Source: Gammaproteobacteria bacterium (GTDB lineage: Bacteria; Pseudomonadota; Gammaproteobacteria; Arenicellales; JAHEKD01). From it: 8,624 nucleotides of DNA. Below the pieces are notes generated by a model that did not search any database, was not told where the DNA came from, and saw only the letters and a list, made by a program, of their open reading frames with translations. Shown here in pieces: positions 1 to 6,807 of this stretch (positions are counted from its first letter, which is position 1; the number at the start of each line of letters is the position of its first letter). The stretch covers positions 1 through 8,624 of the forward strand of contig JAHEKD010000076.1 of assembly GCA_024638545.1 (NCBI GenBank). The letters are read 5' to 3'. A program made the translations under genes and the position numbers.

Positions 1-422
1 AAATCCACATCAAGATTATTTTCAACTTTTTCTGCAAGCTGCTCTCCAATCGGCCCATCCACCACCCGGTAAAAATGATCAAGATCATTAAATATAAACG
101 GCAAATTTAATAAATCCGCTTCCGGTACAAACGGTGCCAGACCGCCACCTGCACTTTCCACTGCACAGGCAATGGAGCCCTGCTTGAGCATCTGACTGGT
201 CTCCTCTTCAGAACCAAGTTGTTCACCAGGAAAAATTTGCACTTCAACTGCACCATTAGAACTTTGTTCCAGTACTTCTTTAAATTTCACAGCACCATCC
301 TGAAACGGGTGTTGTTCAGGCCCATTATGAGCGAGTTTTAATGAATAATCCGCAGCTTGCATCGGTGCTGATACAGCCATAGATATTAAAGTTAGTGATA
401 ATAGTTTTAATTTCAGTTTCAT
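1..422 (-). CDS. TRAP transporter periplasmic substrate-binding protein, DctP family (N-terminal part)
   Basis: The 140 N-terminal residues are visible and the rest lies beyond the left edge. The protein starts with a signal peptide: a basic start (MKLKLK), a hydrophobic stretch at about residues 7-19, and a likely cut after Ala23 (PMQA|ADY). The mature start (LKLAHNGPEQHPFQDGAVKF), the segment FPGEQLGSEEE (64-74) and the segment LLNLPFIFNDLDHFYRV (104-120) are typical of DctP-type receptors. These bind organic acids, amino acids or similar ligands in the periplasm and deliver them to a DctQ/DctM membrane pair, which would lie further left if present. The start is supported by AGAGGA at 434-429, 6 nt before the ATG. 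It lies 44 nt downstream of the racemase-family gene on the same strand, so it is probably the third gene of that operon and imports the operon's substrate. The ligand cannot be read from this fragment. Confidence 0.88.
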   Translation of the reverse strand, partial: MKLKLKLLSLTLISMAVSAPMQAADYSLKLAHNGPEQHPFQDGAVKFKEVLEQSSNGAVEVQIFPGEQLGSEEETSQMLKQGSIACAVESAGGGLAPFVPEADLLNLPFIFNDLDHFYRVVDGPIGEQLAEKVENNLDVD

Positions 423-439
423 GATTTATCCTCTGTAAA

Positions 440-467
440 GTTTGATGGATTAAGTTTTAATTCAAAC
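440..467 (-). promoter_or_regulatory. Intercistronic stem-loop between racemase-family gene and TRAP receptor gene
   Basis: On the plus strand GTTTGA (440-445) pairs with TCAAAC (462-467), and inside it ATTAA (449-453) pairs with TTAAT (457-461). This leaves a 3-nt loop and a 3-nt bulge (446-448). The structure is AT-rich, touches the stop codon of the upstream gene and ends just before the receptor's Shine-Dalgarno. It is not followed by a T-run, so it is unlikely to be a strong terminator. Hairpins of this kind in transporter operons can stabilise one part of the message; that role here is inference. Confidence 0.35.
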
Positions 468-1552
468 TACTCATGCTTTAGTGGTGTATCCATAGCACCG
501 CCCCAGATGTCACCAACTGTAAAGCCATCTGGAAACGGGTCGTCAGGATCAACTATGTATTGTGCAATACCTGTCACCCAGGCCTGGCCACGAATAGTTG
601 GAATAACTGCCGTCTGATCGCCCACGCTTGTCTCACGTACCAGTTTTCCAGTGAAAATCGTCCCTAGAATACCTTCGTGATGGAACGCTTCATTAAGACC
701 AAGTTCTCCCCTGGCATATAGCGCAGCCATACGTGCACAGGTTCCAGTACCGCAAGGTGAGCGGTCAAGTACACCGGTCCAGGTCGCCGGCCTATCCCAA
801 TCGAGCTGACCGGTAGACACTACAACTGCATTTTTTGCACTTATGCTTTCTGAGCTTGGTGTGCCGGTCATGACACAAATTGTCACACCGTATATATCCG
901 GATTTTCAGGATGTACACTGGGCAACTGTTCGCGGGCAGCCGCTTTGATCATTTCTCCTGCCCTGGTAATTTCACCCGCTCTGTCGGGAATTAATTCAAT
1001 ACCAAGTTTCTCAGCATCAGCGATTACATAAAACATTCCACCCCACGCCACGTCCACTGTCACGTCGCCGAACTCAGGCACTTCAATGGTTTCGTTTAAG
1101 TGCACGGCAAACGCGGGTTGGTTTTCAAAGGTGACGTTTTTAACTTTTCCGTCTAATACTTCTGCTTCCACTTTGATCAATCCGGCAGGGGCTTCCAAAG
1201 TTAAATGCGTCAAAGGCTCGGTTGCAGGCAGCATTCCTGTTTCTATCAATGCTGTTGTCACACATATGATGTTAGAGCCCGACATCGCTGGATATTCAAC
1301 CTGTTCCATAATAATAAAACCAGCATCTGCTTCGGGGTTTGACGAAGGCAGGATCAAATTGCAATTGGCTGCAGGATAGCCCCTGGGCTCCCGTAACATT
1401 CGCTTTCTAAGACCATCTGCCTGTGTCTCCAGGTAACACATTTTTTCAAACATCGTTTCACCCGGAACATCGAGAACACCACCTACAATTACTCGGCCTG
1501 GCTCTCCACAGGCATGCAGGTCAATAGCATGGATCATTCGGGAAATCTTCAT
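467..1552 (-). CDS. Proline racemase superfamily enzyme with Ser/Cys catalytic pair (hydroxyproline epimerase or 3-hydroxyproline dehydratase type)
   Basis: The protein has 361 residues with the chosen start, slightly longer than typical proline racemases. Family hallmarks are IHAIDLHACGEPGRVI (7-22), an EYPAMSG segment (86-92) and DRSPCGTGTCARMAA (263-277). Classical proline racemases and 4-hydroxyproline epimerases use a Cys in MCGH and a Cys in SPCGTGT. Here the first position is Ser91 (MSGSN) and the second is Cys267, and the usual His after the first Gly is Ser93. This points away from plain proline racemase and toward hydroxyproline 2-epimerase or trans-3-hydroxy-L-proline dehydratase activity; which one cannot be decided by eye. 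I chose the ATG at 1552, not the in-frame ATG at 1588. It overlaps the reductase stop as ATGA, has GGGAG at 1565-1561 (8 nt away), and puts the conserved IHAIDLHACGEPGR motif near the N-terminus. The protein is cytoplasmic, with no signal peptide. It sits between the aldo/keto reductase and the TRAP receptor genes. Confidence 0.9.
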   Translation of the reverse strand: MKISRMIHAIDLHACGEPGRVIVGGVLDVPGETMFEKMCYLETQADGLRKRMLREPRGYPAANCNLILPSSNPEADAGFIIMEQVEYPAMSGSNIICVTTALIETGMLPATEPLTHLTLEAPAGLIKVEAEVLDGKVKNVTFENQPAFAVHLNETIEVPEFGDVTVDVAWGGMFYVIADAEKLGIELIPDRAGEITRAGEMIKAAAREQLPSVHPENPDIYGVTICVMTGTPSSESISAKNAVVVSTGQLDWDRPATWTGVLDRSPCGTGTCARMAALYARGELGLNEAFHHEGILGTIFTGKLVRETSVGDQTAVIPTIRGQAWVTGIAQYIVDPDDPFPDGFTVGDIWGGAMDTPLKHE

Positions 1553-2598
1553 ATACCTGGCTCCCAGTTTACTTTCATCTTCATCCAATCCGCCGTATTG
1601 TGAAAATCGGCAACAACACTTCCCGGCGGGACCAATTTATCGCATACCGCCCGCGTTTCCTTGTCCAAATGCATATCTTTTACTGGTAGCAGGCTTTCCA
1701 GTTGTTCCACAGTTCGTGGCCCAATCAACGGTGCGGTAATTCCTTTTTGATCCTTTACCCACAAAATGGATAGTTGTGCTGGCGTCAAATCAATTCTTTG
1801 AGCTAACTTTGCAAACTCCCGGCCCACTGATATACCACGTTCAGTAACCCGGTCCGCATAAAAACTGCCTCGCAATGCCGCTCGTGATTTTTCAGGATAA
1901 TTATCTGCTGATGTATAACGCCCCGCCAGAACACCCATTGCCATTGGTGCCCAGGCAACCAAACCAAGGCCATGTTTTTGACAAAGAGGAACAAGCTCAT
2001 TTTCAATTCGGCGGTCAAGCAAATTATAGGGTGGTTGTTCGCAGGCGAATCGTGCATAGTTTTTCAATTCGCTGACCATGATCGCTTCCATCACAGTCCA
2101 CGGTGCATGAGTCGAACAGCCGATATAACGCACCTTGCCCTGGTGTATCAGATCATCAAGCGCACCTAATTGTTCAGTCCAGGGAATGTCGGGTGATGGT
2201 CGATGGATCTGATAAAGATCGATATAGTCAGTTTGTAATCGGCGCAGTGAATTTTCACATGCACGAATAATATTTAAACGGGAGTGTCCATGATCATTAG
2301 GTGTAAACAGCGCAGGATCATCAACGGAATATCCGGGTCGACGGCGTCCATGGTCTACTTTGGTTGCTATAAGTGTTTGATGACGTTTGCCATTCTCCTT
2401 AAGTGCTCTGCCAATGATTCGTTCGCCCTCACCATCAGCGTAGACATCGCCAGTGTCGATAAAATTAATTCCTGCATCCAGGGCAATATCCAGGATACGT
2501 TTTGCCTCCTTTTCCGGTGTTGGGTCAGCGAAATTATCTGTTCCTAAACTCAGGCAGGATACATTGACGCCGGTGTTACCCAACATTCTATATTCCAT
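1549..2598 (-). CDS. Aldo/keto reductase family oxidoreductase
   Basis: This 349-residue protein is a cytoplasmic (alpha/beta)8-barrel NADPH-type oxidoreductase. The aldo/keto reductase tetrad is complete: Asp48 (FIDTGDVY), Tyr53, Lys80 (IATKV) and His132 (LYQIHRP). The opening MEYRMLGNTGVNVSCLSLGT and the segment GVLAGRYTSAD fit the YajO/YghZ-like branch of about 330-350 residues. The start is an ATG with a modest GTGAG at 2608-2604, 5 nt away. It is the first gene of the minus-strand operon, and its TGA stop overlaps the next start as ATGA, so the two proteins are probably made in fixed proportion. A reductase of this type has no standard step in hydroxyproline breakdown. It may reduce a carbonyl intermediate or act on a related ring compound. 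The family call is secure; the substrate is unknown. Confidence 0.93.
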   Translation of the reverse strand: MEYRMLGNTGVNVSCLSLGTDNFADPTPEKEAKRILDIALDAGINFIDTGDVYADGEGERIIGRALKENGKRHQTLIATKVDHGRRRPGYSVDDPALFTPNDHGHSRLNIIRACENSLRRLQTDYIDLYQIHRPSPDIPWTEQLGALDDLIHQGKVRYIGCSTHAPWTVMEAIMVSELKNYARFACEQPPYNLLDRRIENELVPLCQKHGLGLVAWAPMAMGVLAGRYTSADNYPEKSRAALRGSFYADRVTERGISVGREFAKLAQRIDLTPAQLSILWVKDQKGITAPLIGPRTVEQLESLLPVKDMHLDKETRAVCDKLVPPGSVVADFHNTADWMKMKVNWEPGI

Positions 2599-2667
2599 AA
2601 CATCTCACGTTTTATCATCCTCTACAGTTATGTTGGAATTGCTTTTATTCAGTTAGCATACACGACA

Positions 2668-2685
2668 TGTGAACAATCAGTCACA
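2668..2685. promoter_or_regulatory. Inverted repeat TGTGA-N8-TCACA, possible operator
   Basis: TGTGA (2668-2672) and TCACA (2681-2685) are exact inverted copies about 70-85 bp upstream of the aldo/keto reductase start. The arms match the half-sites of the CRP consensus, but the spacer is 8 instead of 6, so a CRP site is doubtful. It may be an operator for another dimeric regulator, or chance. Confidence 0.25.
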
Positions 2686-2697
2686 AGATTCGCATGA

Positions 2698-2874
2698 ATT
2701 AGATTATGCCACTGTATTGTCGACAAATTGTATATTAAAGATGCTGATCTTGCAGAAATACTCGCAGGTAAACACACAGATGTAGTACATAGGCGATTTG
2801 TAAATTTTATTGCACATCGTCTGGCGCAGGATATTTCCATATGCGAGAATAATCAGAAACCTGATGAAATTTGA
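2698..2874 (+). other. Unassigned short open frame, possible small protein or gene remnant
   Basis: A plus-strand frame opens after a TGA at 2695-2697 and ends with TGA at 2872-2874, giving 58 codons. It has no ATG. The only usable starts are weak, such as TTG at 2728 (48 residues), and no Shine-Dalgarno precedes them. The translation (KDADLAEILAGKHTDVVHRR and onward) has a protein-like mix of charged and hydrophobic residues, unlike most chance frames. An ATG at 2706 in another frame reads MPLYCRQIVY and then stops, so a single frameshift could join it to this frame. I do not recognise the family. The minus-strand frame over the same bases (2649-2840) looks less protein-like. Confidence 0.2.
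2717..2726. promoter_or_regulatory. Perfect palindrome TTGTCGACAA, candidate GntR-type operator
   Basis: The 10-bp sequence TTGTCGACAA is its own reverse complement and is followed at once by a similar half (ATTGTATAT, 2727-2735). The form T-N-GT-NN-AC-N-A resembles operators of FadR-subfamily GntR regulators, which often control amino-acid and sugar-acid catabolic operons. It lies about 120 bp upstream of the aldo/keto reductase start and 315 bp upstream of the plus-strand gene. No regulator gene is in the window, so the match is suggestive only. Confidence 0.3.
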
Positions 2875-3040
2875 TGGTTAATCTTTACTGGCATAAAAAT
2901 TACCTGAATAACAATTATCATGGTATTTTTGCGCAATGAAACCATTTCCTGCTACGCCAACACTAAATAACTGTTAATTACGATGCGACCAGCTCCAGTC
3001 CATACCATAAAATTTCAATTTAGGAATTTATAACTGAATT

Positions 3041-3991
3041 ATGAAATTTATTTCAAAAGACGAGATAAACAAACTCCTTGATTGGCCAACAGCTATCAAG
3101 GTCGTCCGTGATGGGCACAAAACATTGCCTTGTTGTCATTTGGAGAACTCATTATTACAAAAACCCGACCGCTTTGTACTCACACGAACAGCCAATATTC
3201 CGGATTTTGCCAGCGGGGTCAAAGTAGCTGCCATGATGCCTGGCAAAACCAAAAGAACACCTCCACAAGCCACGGAGGATGCCGTGTTTATACTGATTGA
3301 TGATGCCAACTGGAATATAAATTGCATCCTTGATGGTGTAACCGTAACTTCATGGAAAACGCCGGCTGACTCTGCATTGGGCAGCTCACTGTTATCGAAT
3401 CCTGAGGCTCAGACAATGCTGATGATTGGAGCGGGACATCTTTCAAGTCACCTGGTAAAAGCCCACCTTTGCGCAAGACCAAAAATTAATGAAGTACTGA
3501 TCTGGAATCGCACTCAAAGCAAAGCAGAGAAATTGGCCGGATTTCTTTCTGAAACTATTGCGGATGTAAATTTCAAAACAGTTAGTGACCTTGCACTTGC
3601 AGCCAACAACGCCGATATAATCTCGTGCGCAACCAATTCATTTGACCCGGTATTACATGGCGAATGGATTCGAGCCGGTACACATATTGATCTTGTAGGC
3701 GCCTTTGCAGCTAATATGCGAGAAGTCGATGATGCATTGATTTCATCCGCATCACTGTTTGTTAACTGCTTTGCCACAGCAGCCGAACATTGTGGCGACC
3801 TGGTTATACCCATTAACACCGGAATTATAGATCGCAATGATATTCAGGCTGACCTGGCTGATATGGTGCACTGGACTGGATATAAACGGGCAGCCGATGA
3901 AATCACTGTCTATAAAAATGGTGGCGGCGGGCATATTGATTTGATGATTGCACAGTATGTGTACAATACATTGAATTCAAAATCCGGGTAA
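3041..3991 (+). CDS. Ornithine cyclodeaminase/mu-crystallin family protein, probable Delta1-pyrroline-2-carboxylate (ketimine) reductase
   Basis: This 316-residue cytoplasmic protein has the usual family length. Visible in order are GVKVAAMMPG (59-68, with the substrate-binding Lys61), SWKTPADSALG (104-114), the Rossmann loop MLMIGAGHLSSHLVKA (126-141), WNRTQSKAEKL (155-165), HIDLVGAFAANMREVDD (215-231) and ITVYKNGGGGHIDLMIA (288-304). In true ornithine cyclodeaminase the segment after VGG carries a catalytic Asp (GGDCPGKTE). Here that position is Phe222 (GAFAANMRE), as expected of the reductase branch (mu-crystallin, pyrroline- or piperideine-2-carboxylate reductases). The usual Arg of RTAA is Lys106. 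Such a reductase would turn Delta1-pyrroline-2-carboxylate, the product of 3-hydroxyproline dehydration, into L-proline, which fits the racemase-family neighbour. It is divergent from that operon. The family is secure and the reaction is inferred. Confidence 0.88.
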   Translation: MKFISKDEINKLLDWPTAIKVVRDGHKTLPCCHLENSLLQKPDRFVLTRTANIPDFASGVKVAAMMPGKTKRTPPQATEDAVFILIDDANWNINCILDGVTVTSWKTPADSALGSSLLSNPEAQTMLMIGAGHLSSHLVKAHLCARPKINEVLIWNRTQSKAEKLAGFLSETIADVNFKTVSDLALAANNADIISCATNSFDPVLHGEWIRAGTHIDLVGAFAANMREVDDALISSASLFVNCFATAAEHCGDLVIPINTGIIDRNDIQADLADMVHWTGYKRAADEITVYKNGGGGHIDLMIAQYVYNTLNSKSG

Positions 3992-4065
3992 CTGTATAAT
4001 TTAATTTCAGCTACCCTTAATCTGCTTCAGTCGTTTATCCCGACCACATAAAAATGAGAATGCTC

Positions 4066-4089
4066 AATACCTGATAGTCAGGCATTTTG
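4066..4089 (+). terminator. Weak hairpin after the ketimine reductase-like gene
   Basis: CCTGA (4070-4074) pairs with TCAGG (4078-4082) around a TAG loop. One A/C mismatch outside the stem is followed by three more A-T pairs (4066-4068 with 4084-4086). The 3' side reads CATTTTGT. Stem and T-run are both short, so it is at best a weak terminator for the plus-strand gene, 75 bp after its stop. Confidence 0.3.
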
Positions 4090-4139
4090 TACATTGTTTA
4101 AAGCTTGTTGTTTCCTGTCATTAAATTCCCAGATACCTA

Positions 4140-4181
4140 TTAAACGAAGTTGCCTGCTGCATCACTTGTGCCTTCGCTTAA
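4140..4181 (-). terminator. Stem-loop just downstream of tRNA-Leu
   Basis: TTAAACGAAG (4140-4149) and CTTCGCTTAA (4172-4181) form a 10-bp stem with one G-T pair and a 22-nt loop. It begins 7 nt past the tRNA 3' end, reading on the minus strand. There is only a short T stretch after it, so it could stop transcription or guide 3' trimming of the tRNA precursor. Confidence 0.35.
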
Positions 4182-4187
4182 CGCAGT

Positions 4188-4274
4188 TGGTACCGAGGGG
4201 GGGACTCGAACCCCCAAGGTATTGCTACCGGTGGATTTTGAGTCCACTGCGTCTACCAGTTCCGCCACCTCGGC
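4188..4274 (-). tRNA. tRNA-Leu (anticodon CAA, reads UUG)
   Basis: The 87-nt gene folds as a class II tRNA. The acceptor stem is GCCGAGG / CCTCGGT with a G1-U72 wobble, followed by discriminator A and encoded CCA (4190-4188). The D-arm contains GGTAGACGCAG. The anticodon stem is GTGGA/TCCAC with loop CTCAAAA, giving anticodon CAA. A long variable arm (GGTA-GCAA-TACC) follows, then a T-arm with GGGGG-TTCGAGT-CCCCC. The long variable arm, the anticodon and the resemblance to E. coli leuX identify it as leucine. It lies upstream of queA in the opposite orientation, with the 3' end facing the catabolic genes. Confidence 0.97.
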
Positions 4275-4282
4275 AAAGGTGA

Positions 4283-4306
4283 ATCCCGCTGATGGATCAA
4301 CGGGAT
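4283..4306 (-). repeat. Inverted repeat in the tRNA-Leu 5' leader
   Basis: ATCCCGCTGAT (4283-4293) and ATCAACGGGAT (4296-4306) are inverted copies with one mismatch (a G-T pair in RNA). They can form a 9-bp stem with a 6-nt loop. The repeat lies 8 nt before the tRNA 5' end and just downstream of its candidate promoter. Neither strand has a T-run after it, so it is not a standard terminator. It may shape the tRNA precursor or be an operator. Confidence 0.4.
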
Positions 4307-4312
4307 CTCTAA

Positions 4313-4339
4313 ACTATAAAATTTAATCAACTATTGCAA
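4313..4339 (-). promoter_or_regulatory. Candidate promoter of tRNA-Leu
   Basis: On the minus strand TTGCAA (4339-4334) and TATAGT (4318-4313, five of six bases of TATAAT) are separated by 15 bp, two short of ideal. Transcription would begin near 4306, about 32 nt before the mature tRNA. Confidence 0.35.
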
Positions 4340-4385
4340 TCAGTTTTTCGTAAAATTGCACTTTATTTTATGTGTTATCAATGTT

Positions 4386-5408
4386 ATGGATATCAGCAAG
4401 TTTGATTATGATCTACCTGAAGCCTTAATTGCCCAAACGCCTGTTGCCAATCGCAGCGAGTCGCGACTGTTAAATGTTGCAGGTGAGTTGCAGGACCTGG
4501 ACTTTAATCAGATTACGATGCTGCTCAACCCGGGTGATTTACTCATTACAAATAATACAAAGGTGATTGCAGCGCGGTTACAGGGTAAAAAACCGACCGG
4601 CGGCAAGGTTGAAATAATGCTCGAGCAGGTGCTGGATACGCGCCGGGTATTGGCGCAGATAAAGTCCGGTAAATCAATAAAAACCGGCCAGATCATCCAG
4701 CTTGCTGACGATGTAGAGGTTGTTGTCAGGGGACGAACCCGGGAATTTTTCGAACTGGAATTTATTGGACTGGCTGTACAGGCCTGCCTGGATAAATACG
4801 GCCAGACGCCGCTGCCACCGTATATCAGGCGTGCTCCTGAAGAACAGGACGACAGACGATATCAAACTGTCTATGCCAGTCAGTCAGGCGCCGTTGCCGC
4901 CCCGACAGCCGGACTGCATTTTGATGATCGGCTGTTAAATGAAATAGAGTCAGCAGGCGTTAATCGTTGTGAATTAACGCTTCATGTTGGTGCGGGCACC
5001 TTTCAGCCCGTGCGCGTTACTAATATTACAGAACATAAAATGCATCAGGAGTATTATGAAATATCCGACCGGGTGGTTCAATCAATTGCCAAAACGCGCA
5101 GGTGCGGCGGCAGAGTCATTGCGGTAGGCACCACCACGGTCAGAGCCCTGGAAAGTGCCTATGATGTTAATGAACTGCAACAGCCCTGCCAGCAGCCCAC
5201 TGACATTTTTATATATCCGGGATTCAGGTTTAATGTCGTTGATGCACTGCTGACCAATTTTCATTTACCAAGATCGACACTATTAATGATGGTTTGTGCA
5301 TTTGCCGGCTATGAGACGATTATGCAGGCGTATCAACACGCCATCTCAACCGGCTATCGATTTTTCAGTTATGGTGACGCCATGTTTTTAAACAGGGAAC
5401 ATGATTAG
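4386..5408 (+). CDS. queA: S-adenosylmethionine:tRNA ribosyltransferase-isomerase QueA
   Basis: QueA moves the ribosyl part of S-adenosylmethionine onto the 7-aminomethyl-7-deazaguanine base in tRNAs with GUN anticodons, forming epoxyqueuosine. The product has 340 residues (E. coli 356). It matches along its length: FDYDLPEALIAQTP (6-19), LLNPGDLLITNNTKVIAARL (46-65), TPLPPYIRR (141-149), GAVAAPTAGLHFD (168-180), LHVGAGTFQPVR (199-210), RVIAVGTTTVRALES (243-257), DIFIYPGFRF (273-282) and FFSYGDAMFL (326-335). I chose the ATG at 4386. The frame could extend to a TTG at 4356, but only the 4386 start places the conserved beginning correctly. No Shine-Dalgarno is evident before it. tgt, the preceding enzyme in the same pathway, follows 173 bp downstream. 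Confidence 0.97.
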   Translation: MDISKFDYDLPEALIAQTPVANRSESRLLNVAGELQDLDFNQITMLLNPGDLLITNNTKVIAARLQGKKPTGGKVEIMLEQVLDTRRVLAQIKSGKSIKTGQIIQLADDVEVVVRGRTREFFELEFIGLAVQACLDKYGQTPLPPYIRRAPEEQDDRRYQTVYASQSGAVAAPTAGLHFDDRLLNEIESAGVNRCELTLHVGAGTFQPVRVTNITEHKMHQEYYEISDRVVQSIAKTRRCGGRVIAVGTTTVRALESAYDVNELQQPCQQPTDIFIYPGFRFNVVDALLTNFHLPRSTLLMMVCAFAGYETIMQAYQHAISTGYRFFSYGDAMFLNREHD

Positions 5409-5496
5409 AGTGTTGCCCTGAAAGCCGCTTTATTGATTTACAGCTGCTGTTGGACCGAATACGATCCGTTAACTGACAGGGTAATGATTAAGCAAC

Positions 5497-6700
<1,204 letters not shown>

Positions 6701-6716
6701 GTGATCTGTCTGTGTA

Positions 6717-6743
6717 TTAACAATCATAAGCTTATGGCATAAT
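6717..6743 (+). promoter_or_regulatory. Candidate promoter for yajC-secD
   Basis: TTAACA (6717-6722) and CATAAT (6738-6743) each match the sigma-70 boxes at five of six positions, with a 15-bp spacer that is short. A perfect 12-bp palindrome, CATAAGCTTATG (6725-6736), fills the spacer. This would place a start near 6750, about 58 nt before yajC. Read-through from tgt is also possible. Confidence 0.35.
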
Positions 6744-6761
6744 ACCCGGCCGTAGAATCGG

Positions 6762-6771
6762 GGAAATTTCC
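6762..6771. repeat. Perfect palindrome GGAAATTTCC in the yajC leader
   Basis: A 10-bp exact palindrome lies in the predicted untranslated leader of yajC, 36 bp before its start. With no loop it is more likely a protein-binding site than an RNA hairpin, if it is functional at all. Confidence 0.2.
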
Positions 6772-6807
6772 TCACTAACCTTAACGTATAATCTTAGGAG
6801 ATAAAAG

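Larger units (their letters stand above)
2599..3040. promoter_or_regulatory. Divergent intergenic region between the aldo/keto reductase and reductase-like genes
   Basis: The 442 bases separate two divergently transcribed genes and should hold both promoters. Visible elements are a perfect 10-bp palindrome (2717-2726), an inverted repeat TGTGA-N8-TCACA (2668-2685), and an unassigned plus-strand open frame (2698-2874). The rest, 2875-3040, is AT-rich without clear structure. No convincing -35/-10 pair could be fixed by eye for either gene. The plus-strand gene also lacks a well-placed Shine-Dalgarno: AGGA lies about 15 nt before its ATG. Confidence 0.6.

Noticed and set aside
843..1379. Plus-strand frames of 62 and 97 codons inside the racemase-family gene
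   Set aside because: They are shadows of a gene with clear family motifs on the minus strand.
2668..2685. TGTGA/TCACA as a true CRP site
   Set aside because: The spacer is 8 bp instead of 6, so it is kept only as a generic inverted repeat.
3514..3837. A 107-codon minus-strand frame
   Set aside because: It is antisense to the ketimine reductase-like gene, with no recognisable motif and no ribosome binding site.
4188..4274. tRNA-Leu as an attachment site for an integrated island carrying the catabolic genes
   Set aside because: The tRNA 3' end does face those genes, but there is no integrase and no second copy of the tRNA 3' end elsewhere in the window.
4094..4282. A 62-codon plus-strand frame ending in a sequence with RGGLEPP
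   Set aside because: It runs antisense through the tRNA-Leu gene. The RGGLEPP string is the familiar translation of the reverse strand of a tRNA T-arm and is a spurious protein.
4275..4385. A preQ1 riboswitch before queA
   Set aside because: No preQ1 aptamer arrangement (short C-rich loop with A-rich tail) is visible, and the inverted repeat there does not resemble one.
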